Below are positions 27,577-36,182 of a DNA stretch of 64,000 bases, one piece after another; within the stretch, counting starts at the first letter, position 1, and every line of letters starts with the position of its first letter. The DNA comes from Oscillospiraceae bacterium (GTDB lineage: Bacteria; Bacillota; Clostridia; Oscillospirales; CAG-272), in the NCBI GenBank assembly GCA_015065105.1, contig SVQZ01000001.1:1-64000 (forward strand). The letters are read 5' to 3'. The notes beneath the pieces were generated by a model. That model ran no database searches. It saw only the letters and a list, made by a program, of their open reading frames with translations, and was not told where the DNA came from. The translations under genes were made by a program, and so were the position numbers.

Positions 27577-29256
27577 ATGCTGGAATCACTGCATATAACA
27601 AACATTGCTATAATCAAGAGCACAGACATCAATTTCTCTCCCGGGCTTAATATTCTTACCGGTGAAACGGGTGCAGGTAAATCGATGATAATTGACTCTA
27701 TCTCACTTCTTACCGGTGCAAGAAGCTCAAAGGAGCTTATCCGTAACGGTGCTGACCATGCGATGGTATCCGCTTATTTTACCGATATATCAAAGGAAAA
27801 TAAGGATATCATATATGAGCTCGGCGTTGAATGTGATGATGAAGGCGGGCTGTTTGTACAAAGGGATATTACCGCAGACGGCAGGTCGAGAGTCAAGATC
27901 AATTCCCGTACTGTACCGCTCTCTCTGTTGAAGAGCGTTCTCGGATGTCTTATCAATATACACGGTCAGCATGACAATCAGTCGTTGCTTGACGATTCAA
28001 GACACCTTTCCTTGCTTGATGCGTATCTTGACAGCTCTCTTGATATGAGTGAATACACAAAGGTATATAGCGAGCTTGTCTCTGTCAGAAAAAGGCTATC
28101 AGAGCTTCGTCTTGACGACAGCGAAAAGCAAAGAATGATAGATCTTTACAGATATCAGCTCAACGATATCGATTCCGCAAAGCTGAAAAAGGGTGAAGAA
28201 GAAGCTTTGGAGGAAAGAAAGCTCAGAATAAAGAATATCGAAAAGATATCCAAAAACTCAAATCTTATATACCGTGCCCTGTATCATAACGGCAAGGGAG
28301 CATCGGCTACCCAGCTTATCGATATGGCTAAGACCTCTATCGAGCGTTTGTCCGATATTATTTCCGAAAGCGAGGATATGCTCGACACTCTTGACGGTAT
28401 AAAATCAAAGCTTGAGGATATTGCGGTAAGATGCAACGATCTTTGCGATGAGGATATCGGCGATCCTGATAAGGCACTTGATATCATCGAATCAAGGCTT
28501 GACGTAATCAACCGCTTGAAAAGAAAATACGGTAACGGTATTGAAGAGATCCTTGCTTTCAGACAAAAAACGAAAAAGAGCCTTGATGAAATAGAAGTAA
28601 GCGATCAGCAGAGCGAGGAGCTTGCAAAGAAAGCTGATGAGCTTGAAAAAAGAGCAAGACGTTTGGCGTCTGAAATTACCGATATAAGAAAAAAAGGAGC
28701 CGAAACTCTGGCAAACGAGATAATGTCCGAGCTTATGTACCTTGATATGGGTAAGGTGACCTTCTACGTTAATCTTGCTCCCGCAGAGCTTAATTCAAGA
28801 GGTGCTGATGAATGCAGCTTCCTTATTTGTACAAATCCGGGAGAAGCTCCGAAGCCCCTGTCAAGGATCGCCTCGGGCGGTGAGCTTGCGAGAATAATGC
28901 TTTCCATGAAAACGGTCTTTGCGAAGAAGGAGGGTACCGAAACTCTTATCTATGATGAGATAGATACAGGTATCTCGGGAAGAACGGCGCAGAAGTTAGG
29001 CTTCAAGCTTAAATCGAGTGCAAGGCATTCACAGGTGATCTGTATTACTCATTCGGCGCAGGTTGCTTCAAGTGCCGATATGCATCTGTACATAGAAAAA
29101 AACCAGGTTGGCGGCAGAACAGAGACCTCGGTGCGCGAGCTTGATGAAGAAGAAAGAATATATGAGATAGCAAGAATCATGGGCGGCTCAGAGATAAGCG
29201 AAAAGCTTTTATCCAGCGCAAAGGAGCTTATATCTCAGGCAAATCAAAGTTTATAA
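27577..29256 (+). CDS. recN: DNA repair protein RecN (SMC-like ATPase)
   Basis: The product has 559 residues. Walker A is LTGETGAGKSMIIDS (near 27-41). A coiled-coil middle (about 150-380) is rich in Glu/Lys/Arg. The ABC signature SRIASGGELARIMLSMK (near 428) and Walker B TLIYDEIDTGISG are in the C-terminal half. RecN gathers double-strand break ends. Start ATG 27577 follows AGGAG. Confidence 0.96.
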   Translation: MLESLHITNIAIIKSTDINFSPGLNILTGETGAGKSMIIDSISLLTGARSSKELIRNGADHAMVSAYFTDISKENKDIIYELGVECDDEGGLFVQRDITADGRSRVKINSRTVPLSLLKSVLGCLINIHGQHDNQSLLDDSRHLSLLDAYLDSSLDMSEYTKVYSELVSVRKRLSELRLDDSEKQRMIDLYRYQLNDIDSAKLKKGEEEALEERKLRIKNIEKISKNSNLIYRALYHNGKGASATQLIDMAKTSIERLSDIISESEDMLDTLDGIKSKLEDIAVRCNDLCDEDIGDPDKALDIIESRLDVINRLKRKYGNGIEEILAFRQKTKKSLDEIEVSDQQSEELAKKADELEKRARRLASEITDIRKKGAETLANEIMSELMYLDMGKVTFYVNLAPAELNSRGADECSFLICTNPGEAPKPLSRIASGGELARIMLSMKTVFAKKEGTETLIYDEIDTGISGRTAQKLGFKLKSSARHSQVICITHSAQVASSADMHLYIEKNQVGGRTETSVRELDEEERIYEIARIMGGSEISEKLLSSAKELISQANQSL

Positions 29257-29275
29257 TTGAAAGGAATTTATAAAA

Positions 29276-30502
29276 ATGAGCAATATTTATGAAGAGTTTA
29301 AAGCGAGAGGACTTTTAGCACAATCCACAAATGAGGAAGCAATTGCAAAGCTTCTTGAAAATGAAAAGGTTACTTTCTATATCGGTTTTGATCCTACGGC
29401 AGACAGCCTTCACGTCGGTCATTTCATGCAGATGAAGATAATGGCTCATATGCAGAGAGCAGGTCACAGACCTATCGCTCTTTTCGGTGGCGGCACAGGA
29501 ATGATAGGCGACCCCTCCGGAAAGACAGACATGAGAAAGATGCTTACCAAGGAGACTATCGCACACAATATCGAATGCTTTAAGAAGCAGATGGCAAAGT
29601 TTATCGATACAAGCGATGATAAGGCGCTTTTTGTAAACAACGGAGATTGGCTTCTTGATCTCAATTACGTAGATTTCCTTCGTGATATAGGTCCTCATTT
29701 CAGCGTTAACAGAATGCTTTCCGCTGAGTGCTACAAGTCAAGAATGGAAAAGGGTCTTACATTTCTTGAATTCAACTATATGATCATGCAGAGCTATGAC
29801 TTCTATAAGCTCTATCAGGATTACGGCTGTGCTATTGAGTTCGGCGGAGATGATCAGTGGTCGAACATTATAGGCGGTGTTGAGCTTATCAGACGTAAGC
29901 TCGGTAAGGAAGCATACGGTATGACCTTCCAGCTTCTCACAAACAGCGAGGGCAAGAAGATGGGTAAGACCGAAAAGGGTGCTATCTGGCTTGATCCCGA
30001 AAAGACCTCTCCCTATGACTTCTTCCAGTATTGGAGAAACGTAGGCGATGCTGACGTTATCAAGTGCTTGAAGATGCTTACCTTCCTTCCTCTTGAAGAG
30101 ATCGCAAAGTACGAGGCTCTCGAAGGAAGCGAGCTTAACAAAGCAAAAGAGGTTCTTGCATATGAGCTTACAAAGCTCGTTCATAACGAGGAAGAGGCTG
30201 ATAAGGCTCTCGATGCATCCCGCGCTCTCTTCTCAACAGGCGGTTCTATCGAAAATATGCCTAAGACAGTTCTTTGTGCCGACAACTTTACCGACAATAA
30301 GATAACCGTGATCGATATGCTTCTTGTTTCCAAGCTTTGTCCCTCCAAGGGTGAGGCAAGACGTCTTATCCAGCAGGGCGGTATAAGTGTCGGCGACGAA
30401 AAGGTAACAGATTTCGCGCGCGAATACAGCTCTGCCGATTTTGAAGGCGAGGGTCTTATCGTTAAGAAGGGAAAAAAGACCTTCCACCGTTTTACTCTTT
30501 AA
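29276..30502 (+). CDS. tyrS: tyrosyl-tRNA synthetase
   Basis: The product has 408 residues. It is a class I synthetase with the HIGH-like motif in [11 protein letters not shown] (near 44) and the KMSKS-like motif [14 protein letters not shown] (near 226). [17 protein letters not shown] binds tyrosine and tRNA. A C-terminal S4 domain (about 345-405, [19 protein letters not shown]) is present. No T-box leader was found upstream; only 19 bases separate it from recN. Confidence 0.96.
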   Translation: MSNIYEEFKARGLLAQSTNEEAIAKLLENEKVTFYIGFDPTADSLHVGHFMQMKIMAHMQRAGHRPIALFGGGTGMIGDPSGKTDMRKMLTKETIAHNIECFKKQMAKFIDTSDDKALFVNNGDWLLDLNYVDFLRDIGPHFSVNRMLSAECYKSRMEKGLTFLEFNYMIMQSYDFYKLYQDYGCAIEFGGDDQWSNIIGGVELIRRKLGKEAYGMTFQLLTNSEGKKMGKTEKGAIWLDPEKTSPYDFFQYWRNVGDADVIKCLKMLTFLPLEEIAKYEALEGSELNKAKEVLAYELTKLVHNEEEADKALDASRALFSTGGSIENMPKTVLCADNFTDNKITVIDMLLVSKLCPSKGEARRLIQQGGISVGDEKVTDFAREYSSADFEGEGLIVKKGKKTFHRFTL

Positions 30503-30515
30503 TACGGAGATATAA

Positions 30516-31430
30516 ATGAATTATAATAATTTGTGCGAATTTATAAATAATAATTTCGCAGACAGTGCAGAGATCCAATACAACGCCGATATGAAAAAGC
30601 TTACTACCTTTCGTATCGGCGGACCGTGCGATCTTGCGGTCTTTCCTAAAACAAGGGAGGCCTTTATTGAGATAATCGGATATATACGCGAAAATTCGAT
30701 AAAATACGTTGTTATCGGTAACGGCTCAAACGTCATCTTTTGTGACGAAGGCTATAACGGAGTTGTAGTTGTTACAACACAGCTCAAGGAGTATTCCTTT
30801 GACGGGGAGCTTCTTATTTGTGATGCCGGTGCGCCTCTTACCCAGATAGCCGTAAACGCTGTAAGACAGGGATATGAGGGCTATGCGTTTGCCTGCGGTA
30901 TTCCGGGAAGCATCGGCGGCGCTGTTTATATGAACGCGGGTGCTTATGAGGGTGAGATAGCTGATATACTTGTATATAGCGAGTATTACGACCCTTCAAG
31001 CGGCGAGGTTCAAAGGATCGATGCTCCGTTGCATGAATTTTCTTACCGTCATTCCTCCTATATGGGGACGGACAAGATAATTCTTCGTGCCGCATTCAAG
31101 CTTGTAAAAGCGAAGGATCCCTCCTCCTGCATTTCTCTTATGGAAGAGCATATAAAGGCAAGAAAGGAAAAGCAGCCCCTTGAATATCCCAGCGCGGGCA
31201 GTATATTCAAGCGTTATCCCGGTTACTTCACTGCAAAGCTTATAGATGAAGCGGGTCTTAAGGGATACAGCGTGGGAGGTGCACAGGTTTCTGAAAAGCA
31301 CGCAGGCTTTATAGTTAACCGCGGCGGTGCTACCGCAAGGGACGTTTATGAGCTTATAGACATTATCAAAAAAACGATATTTGAGCGTGAAGGAATCAAT
31401 ATCGAATGCGAGGTTCGATACATTGACTGA
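30516..31430 (+). CDS. murB: UDP-N-acetylenolpyruvoylglucosamine reductase
   Basis: The product has 304 residues. FRIGGPCDLAVFPKT (near 31), VIGNGSNVIF, ACGIPGSIGGAVYMNAGAYE (FAD binding) and the catalytic-Ser region SAGSIFKRYPGYF (near 228) are present. It makes UDP-MurNAc for peptidoglycan. It lies 13 bases after tyrS and overlaps the next gene by 8 bases. Confidence 0.95.
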   Translation: MNYNNLCEFINNNFADSAEIQYNADMKKLTTFRIGGPCDLAVFPKTREAFIEIIGYIRENSIKYVVIGNGSNVIFCDEGYNGVVVVTTQLKEYSFDGELLICDAGAPLTQIAVNAVRQGYEGYAFACGIPGSIGGAVYMNAGAYEGEIADILVYSEYYDPSSGEVQRIDAPLHEFSYRHSSYMGTDKIILRAAFKLVKAKDPSSCISLMEEHIKARKEKQPLEYPSAGSIFKRYPGYFTAKLIDEAGLKGYSVGGAQVSEKHAGFIVNRGGATARDVYELIDIIKKTIFEREGINIECEVRYID

Positions 31431-31806
31431 AATTAAGGTTGTGTCCTTTGGATATAAATACGGCTTTATTGAGGAAGCCAACGCTCTTTTTGACGTAAGA
31501 TGCTTTGAGAATCCTTATTACGTTGATGAACTGAGGCCCTTTTCGGGAGAGTTTACAGAGGTCTATGATTATGTTTTCTCTGACGAAAAGGCTGATCTGT
31601 TCTTTTATGAAATGACCCAAGCCGTAAAGGTACAGCTCGACCGTTTTATAGAAAGAGGAAGGGATTCGTACATAATTGCCTTTGGATGTACGGGAGGAAG
31701 ACACAGAAGCGTCGCCTTTGCCCTGCGTACCTGCAACTATCTGAAGGAAAACGGATATAACGCGGTTCTTTTACACCGCGACTGCGAAAAGGCGGATAAT
31801 AAATGA
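31423..31806 (+). CDS. stand-alone RapZ C-terminal domain protein
   Basis: The product has 127 residues. The family motif IIAFGCTGGRHRSVAFA (near 84-100) and a following HRDCE match the C-terminal half of RapZ/YvcJ. The N-terminal P-loop kinase domain found in full RapZ is missing. I chose TTG 31423 because GAGGT lies about 10 bases upstream and this gives the domain start (TEIKVVSFGYKYG). It overlaps murB by 8 bases and whiA by 4. Full RapZ acts in RNA/nucleotide-sugar control; what the isolated domain does is unclear. Confidence 0.82.
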   Translation: MTEIKVVSFGYKYGFIEEANALFDVRCFENPYYVDELRPFSGEFTEVYDYVFSDEKADLFFYEMTQAVKVQLDRFIERGRDSYIIAFGCTGGRHRSVAFALRTCNYLKENGYNAVLLHRDCEKADNK

Positions 31807-32657
31807 GTTCATTTGCCCTTAAAACAAAGGAAAGTTTATGTGAATTAAATGTCAAAGGGCTGTGCTGTAAAAAGGCACAGCTTTTTGGTATGCTCTTATA
31901 CGGCGCAAAGCAGGGAATAGACGAAATGATCCTTTACAGCGAATCTGAGGCTGTGATCTCTCTGACCGAGCGTCTTATTCTTGAATGCTACGGCGGAGAA
32001 TGCGAGATAGATTACTATTCAAACGGCTTTCGTCTTATTCTCAACGATAAATCAACTTTATTTGAGATAATGAGGGATATATCGAAAAAGCCTGTCTGCT
32101 CAAAGTGTGACAACCATATGCTTCGCGGAGTATTTTTGGCAGGGGGAAGCGTGAACGATCCCGAAAAGTCATACAGACTTGAATTCAAGAGCATGAGAAA
32201 GCTTGATAATATCAAGGAAATACTGGATAAAATAAATATTAATTATAAAACAACGGTTCGTGATTCATATAACGTTATATATATCAAGGAAAGCGAGTCT
32301 ATAGAGGATATACTTAATTTTATAGGCGCGAGCTCTGCTGCCTTTGAAATTATGAACGCGAAGATCACAAAAGAGATAAGAAACGGTGTTAACCGGGCCA
32401 ACAACTGTGATACAGCCAATTTTTCAAAGGCTATAAGGGCTTCAAGAAAGCATATTGATGCAATAAAAAAGCTTAAGGCAGAGAACCGTCTCGCTCTTTT
32501 GCCTGAAAATATAAGAATTACCGCAGAATTAAGACTTGAGAACCCCGGTGTATCCCTGGCGGAGCTTGCTTCGCTTCATGAGCCCGCTATTACTAAGTCG
32601 GGATTAAATCACAGATTGAGCAAAATATTGGAATTTGCCGAAAACGAGGAAAAATAA
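31803..32657 (+). CDS. whiA: WhiA-family DNA-binding protein
   Basis: The product has 284 residues. The N-terminal two-thirds is the degenerate LAGLIDADG-like domain (CSKCDNHMLRGVFLAGGSVNDPEK). The C-terminal helix-turn-helix is in RLENPGVSLAELASLHEP. WhiA controls sporulation or cell division genes in Gram-positives. In many Firmicutes it sits with rapZ and yvcK; here yvcK is absent and RapZ is reduced. It overlaps its neighbour by ATGA. Confidence 0.94.
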   Translation: MSSFALKTKESLCELNVKGLCCKKAQLFGMLLYGAKQGIDEMILYSESEAVISLTERLILECYGGECEIDYYSNGFRLILNDKSTLFEIMRDISKKPVCSKCDNHMLRGVFLAGGSVNDPEKSYRLEFKSMRKLDNIKEILDKININYKTTVRDSYNVIYIKESESIEDILNFIGASSAAFEIMNAKITKEIRNGVNRANNCDTANFSKAIRASRKHIDAIKKLKAENRLALLPENIRITAELRLENPGVSLAELASLHEPAITKSGLNHRLSKILEFAENEEK

Positions 32658-32658
32658 T

Positions 32659-35600
32659 ATGTCATTCGTTCATCTTCATTTACACAGTGAATATTCTTTG
32701 CTTGACGGTGCCTGCAGAATAAAGGCGATCCCTGCCTATGCACTTGCAATGGGTATGAATGCCTGTGCCATAACCGATCACGGTGTAATGTACGGTGCTC
32801 TTGAGTTTTACAATGCCTGTAAGGCTGTCGGTATTAAGCCTATAATCGGTTGCGAGGTTTACGTTGCTCCCAGATCAAGGTTTGACAGAGAAATGCAAGG
32901 ACAAACTGCTTACCATCACCTTGTTCTTTTGTGTAAAAATGACGTTGGCTATAGAAATCTTATATATATGGTTTCTAAAGCTTCGACAGAAGGTTTTTAT
33001 CAAAAGCCGAGAATTGATATTGAGCTCCTTTCTGAACATTGCGAAGGGCTGATATGTCTTTCCGGATGTATTGCAGGCAGAATCCCTCAGTATATTCTCA
33101 ACGGTAATTATGGAGGTGCGAAGGGTTGCGCTATCAAATTCCAAAAGCTTTTCGGTTCGGATTTTTATTTAGAGATCCAGGATCACGGTCTTGCTGAAGA
33201 GAAAACGGTTAACGATGCATTGAAGCGGATAAGCCGTGAATGTGATATTCCTCTCGTTGCGACAAATGACGTTCATTATATGAAAAAAAAGGACTCTATG
33301 CTTCAGAACGTTTTGGTATGTATGCAGACGAACAACGTTTTGAGCGATAAAAATCCTATAGGCTTTGAGACTGACGAATATTATTTTAAAGACGAAGCAA
33401 AAATGCGTGAGATTTTTGCGGATACTCCGGAAGCGGTCGATAATACGGCACTCATTGCCGAAAAATGTAATTTTGATTTTGAGTTCGGTAAATATTATTT
33501 TCCGAAGATAAATTTCGACGAGAAGCTCTCTGCCGGAGAATATCTTGAAAAGATAACCATGGAGGGCTTTTACGAAAAGGTAAAGAGCAAAAAAATCAAT
33601 TTTGAAAATAACAGTGAGGAAGAATATAAGAACAGAATAAAATACGAGCTTGACACCATAATATCTATGGGGTATGCCGAGTATTTTCTCATTGTTGCGG
33701 ATTTTGTGAATTACGCAAGATCGAATCTTATCCCCACAGGCCCCGGAAGAGGAAGCGGTGCGGGAAGCCTTGTTGCGTATCTTATTAACATAACCGAGGT
33801 GGATTCTCTCAAATATAATCTTCTTTTCGAAGCCTTCCTTAATCCCGAAAGAATTAGTATGCCCGATTTTGATATAGATTTTTGCTACTTCAAGAGGGAT
33901 GAGGTTATTGAATACGTTAAAAGAAAATACGGCGAGGAAAAGGTCTGCCAGATCGTCGCCTTCGGTACTCTTGCTCCGAGAGCCGCTATAAGAAGTATCG
34001 GCAAGGCGCTGGGAATGTCATATTCCGAGGTTGACGATGTGGCAAATAAGGTGCCGAAAACAGCAAAGATCACCATGGACGAGGTCATGCTTCTTCCCGA
34101 TATCAAGGTAATGTATCAAAGCTCTGAAAAGATACGTATGCTTCTTAATTTCGCAAGACAGATAGAGGGTATGCCTAAAAATATCATGACCCACGCAGCG
34201 GGTGTTATAATCAGCGACAGACCCTTATACGAATACGCACCTCTTACTGTAAGCGGAGAGGATATTCTTGTTGGTTATAATATGAACGATACGGCATCTA
34301 TCGGTCTTTTGAAATTTGATTTTCTCGGTAACAGAAACCTTACGATAATAGACGAGACCGAGAAGATGATCAGAGAAAAGGAACCATCCTTTGATATAAA
34401 GGAGGTTGACTTATCCGATAAAAAGACCTATGAGCTTTTAACAAAAGGGAACACGGACGGTATCTTTCAGCTTGAATCCTCGGGCATGAAGCAGATGCTC
34501 TCGAGATACAAGCCTGATAATATCAGAGATATCATGAGCGCTATAGCACTTTACCGTCCCGGTCCGGCAAAATTCATTGACAAATTTATCGAAAACAAGC
34601 ATGATCCTTCAAAAATTAAATATGCCATGCCCGCCCTTGAACCGATATTAAAGGAGACCTTCGGATGTATAGTATATCAGGAGCAGGTGATGGAGATATT
34701 CAGAGCCATTGCAGGTTATTCCTACGGAAAGGCAGACGTTGTAAGACGTGCCATTTCAAAGAAAAAAGCTGATATCATCAGCGCCGAAAGAGATAATTTC
34801 ATTTCGGGCGCAACCGCTCTCGGCGCAAGTGCTGAAAACGCTGAGATGCTTTTTGAGGATATGACGGGATTTTCAAATTACGGCTTTAAAAAGGCTCATG
34901 CCGCCGCTTATTCCTTCGTTTCCTTCAGAACCGCTTATCTTAAGGCTAATTATCCTGCCTATTATATGGCCGCACTTTTAAGCTCTGTTACAGGAGATAT
35001 GAATAAAACGGCTGCATACGTTGCAGATGCAAAGCGTATGGGAATAAGGCTCCTTGCTCCCGACATTAATACAAGCGGAATAGGCTTTACCGCCGCAAAG
35101 GATGGTAATATATGCTACGGTCTCCTTGCGCTGCATAACGTAGGTGAGCCGTTTATAAGGGCAATTACCGAGGAGCGCAAAAAGAGTGATTTTAAGTCTT
35201 TTTCAGACTTTGTTTTAAGAATGGCTGACAAAGATCTTAATACAAGAGCTCTTGAATCGCTTATAAAAAGCGGTGCGTTTGACAGCTTCGGTATCTACAG
35301 AAGCTCGCTTCTCCGTGTTTATGAAACAGCTGTCGAGCTTGCACGCGATAAGGTAAGAAATGCTCTATCCGGTCAATTCGATATGTTCAGCGACGATACC
35401 GACGATATTAAGATAGATTATCCGAGGGTTGCGGATTTTACAAAAAAGCAGAAGCTTATGCTTGAAAAAGAGGTTTCGGGTCTATGCTTCTCCGGACACA
35501 TGATAGAGGAGTACAGTGCTGTAACAGAAAAGCTGAAGCACTCACCTGTTTTCAGCCTCGCAAATATGCAGAACAGCGATGATTCTCTGTACAGCATTTG

Positions 35601-36114
35601 CGGTATAGTTACAAAGGTTACCGTTAAAAAAACGAAAAACGGCTCGAACGTTGCATTCGTTTGCGTTGAAGACGAAACGGGCGAGATCGAAATGATAGTT
35701 TTTAACTATGCATATGATAAATACAGAGCTCTTTTCACAATAGATACTCCTGTGTATGCAACAGGGCGTATAAGTCAAAAGGAGGAGGAGTATGCAAAGC
35801 TTGTGCTTCAGAAAATATCACATCTTGCCGATATTTCGGTAAAAGATGAGCCGAGCGATGCGAAAAATACCGAAAATAAGGTTAATATAACCGAAAAGAC
35901 CTTATATTTGCGAATACCTTCCCTTGAATCCCCCCTGTACAAGCGTGCCCTTGCTCTCATTGAGATCTTTGCGGGAGAGACCAACGTTGTTTTCTACGAT
36001 ATGTCTCAAAAGCGTTATCTAAAGATAAGTACACGCTCCGTTGCACCGACAGATTTCGTCATAAAAGAGCTTTCCGAGCTTTTAGGCAGTGAAAATGTTG
36101 TATTAAAGGGCTAA
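32659..36114 (+). CDS. dnaE: DNA polymerase III alpha subunit, DnaE type
   Basis: The product has 1151 residues. An N-terminal PHP domain (FVHLHLHSEYSLLDG) is followed by the polymerase core: TGPGRGSGAGSLVAYLI, PDFDIDFCYFKRDE with catalytic Asp pair, and GIFQLESSGMKQMLSRYKPD. Late helix-hairpin-helix and OB-fold regions (ICGIVTKVTVKKTKNGS) follow. ATG 32659 is 1 base after whiA and preceded by GAGGA. The DnaE type normally works beside PolC in Firmicutes. Confidence 0.96.
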   Translation: MSFVHLHLHSEYSLLDGACRIKAIPAYALAMGMNACAITDHGVMYGALEFYNACKAVGIKPIIGCEVYVAPRSRFDREMQGQTAYHHLVLLCKNDVGYRNLIYMVSKASTEGFYQKPRIDIELLSEHCEGLICLSGCIAGRIPQYILNGNYGGAKGCAIKFQKLFGSDFYLEIQDHGLAEEKTVNDALKRISRECDIPLVATNDVHYMKKKDSMLQNVLVCMQTNNVLSDKNPIGFETDEYYFKDEAKMREIFADTPEAVDNTALIAEKCNFDFEFGKYYFPKINFDEKLSAGEYLEKITMEGFYEKVKSKKINFENNSEEEYKNRIKYELDTIISMGYAEYFLIVADFVNYARSNLIPTGPGRGSGAGSLVAYLINITEVDSLKYNLLFEAFLNPERISMPDFDIDFCYFKRDEVIEYVKRKYGEEKVCQIVAFGTLAPRAAIRSIGKALGMSYSEVDDVANKVPKTAKITMDEVMLLPDIKVMYQSSEKIRMLLNFARQIEGMPKNIMTHAAGVIISDRPLYEYAPLTVSGEDILVGYNMNDTASIGLLKFDFLGNRNLTIIDETEKMIREKEPSFDIKEVDLSDKKTYELLTKGNTDGIFQLESSGMKQMLSRYKPDNIRDIMSAIALYRPGPAKFIDKFIENKHDPSKIKYAMPALEPILKETFGCIVYQEQVMEIFRAIAGYSYGKADVVRRAISKKKADIISAERDNFISGATALGASAENAEMLFEDMTGFSNYGFKKAHAAAYSFVSFRTAYLKANYPAYYMAALLSSVTGDMNKTAAYVADAKRMGIRLLAPDINTSGIGFTAAKDGNICYGLLALHNVGEPFIRAITEERKKSDFKSFSDFVLRMADKDLNTRALESLIKSGAFDSFGIYRSSLLRVYETAVELARDKVRNALSGQFDMFSDDTDDIKIDYPRVADFTKKQKLMLEKEVSGLCFSGHMIEEYSAVTEKLKHSPVFSLANMQNSDDSLYSICGIVTKVTVKKTKNGSNVAFVCVEDETGEIEMIVFNYAYDKYRALFTIDTPVYATGRISQKEEEYAKLVLQKISHLADISVKDEPSDAKNTENKVNITEKTLYLRIPSLESPLYKRALALIEIFAGETNVVFYDMSQKRYLKISTRSVAPTDFVIKELSELLGSENVVLKG

Positions 36115-36182
36115 TGTTCATATCGTATTCATAATTGCGGTTTATAATAATATAATACCTTAAAAGAAAGGATGGTTGATAA

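Noticed and set aside
29240..29276. T-box leader of tyrS
   Set aside because: Only 19 bases separate recN and tyrS, so there is no room for a T-box.
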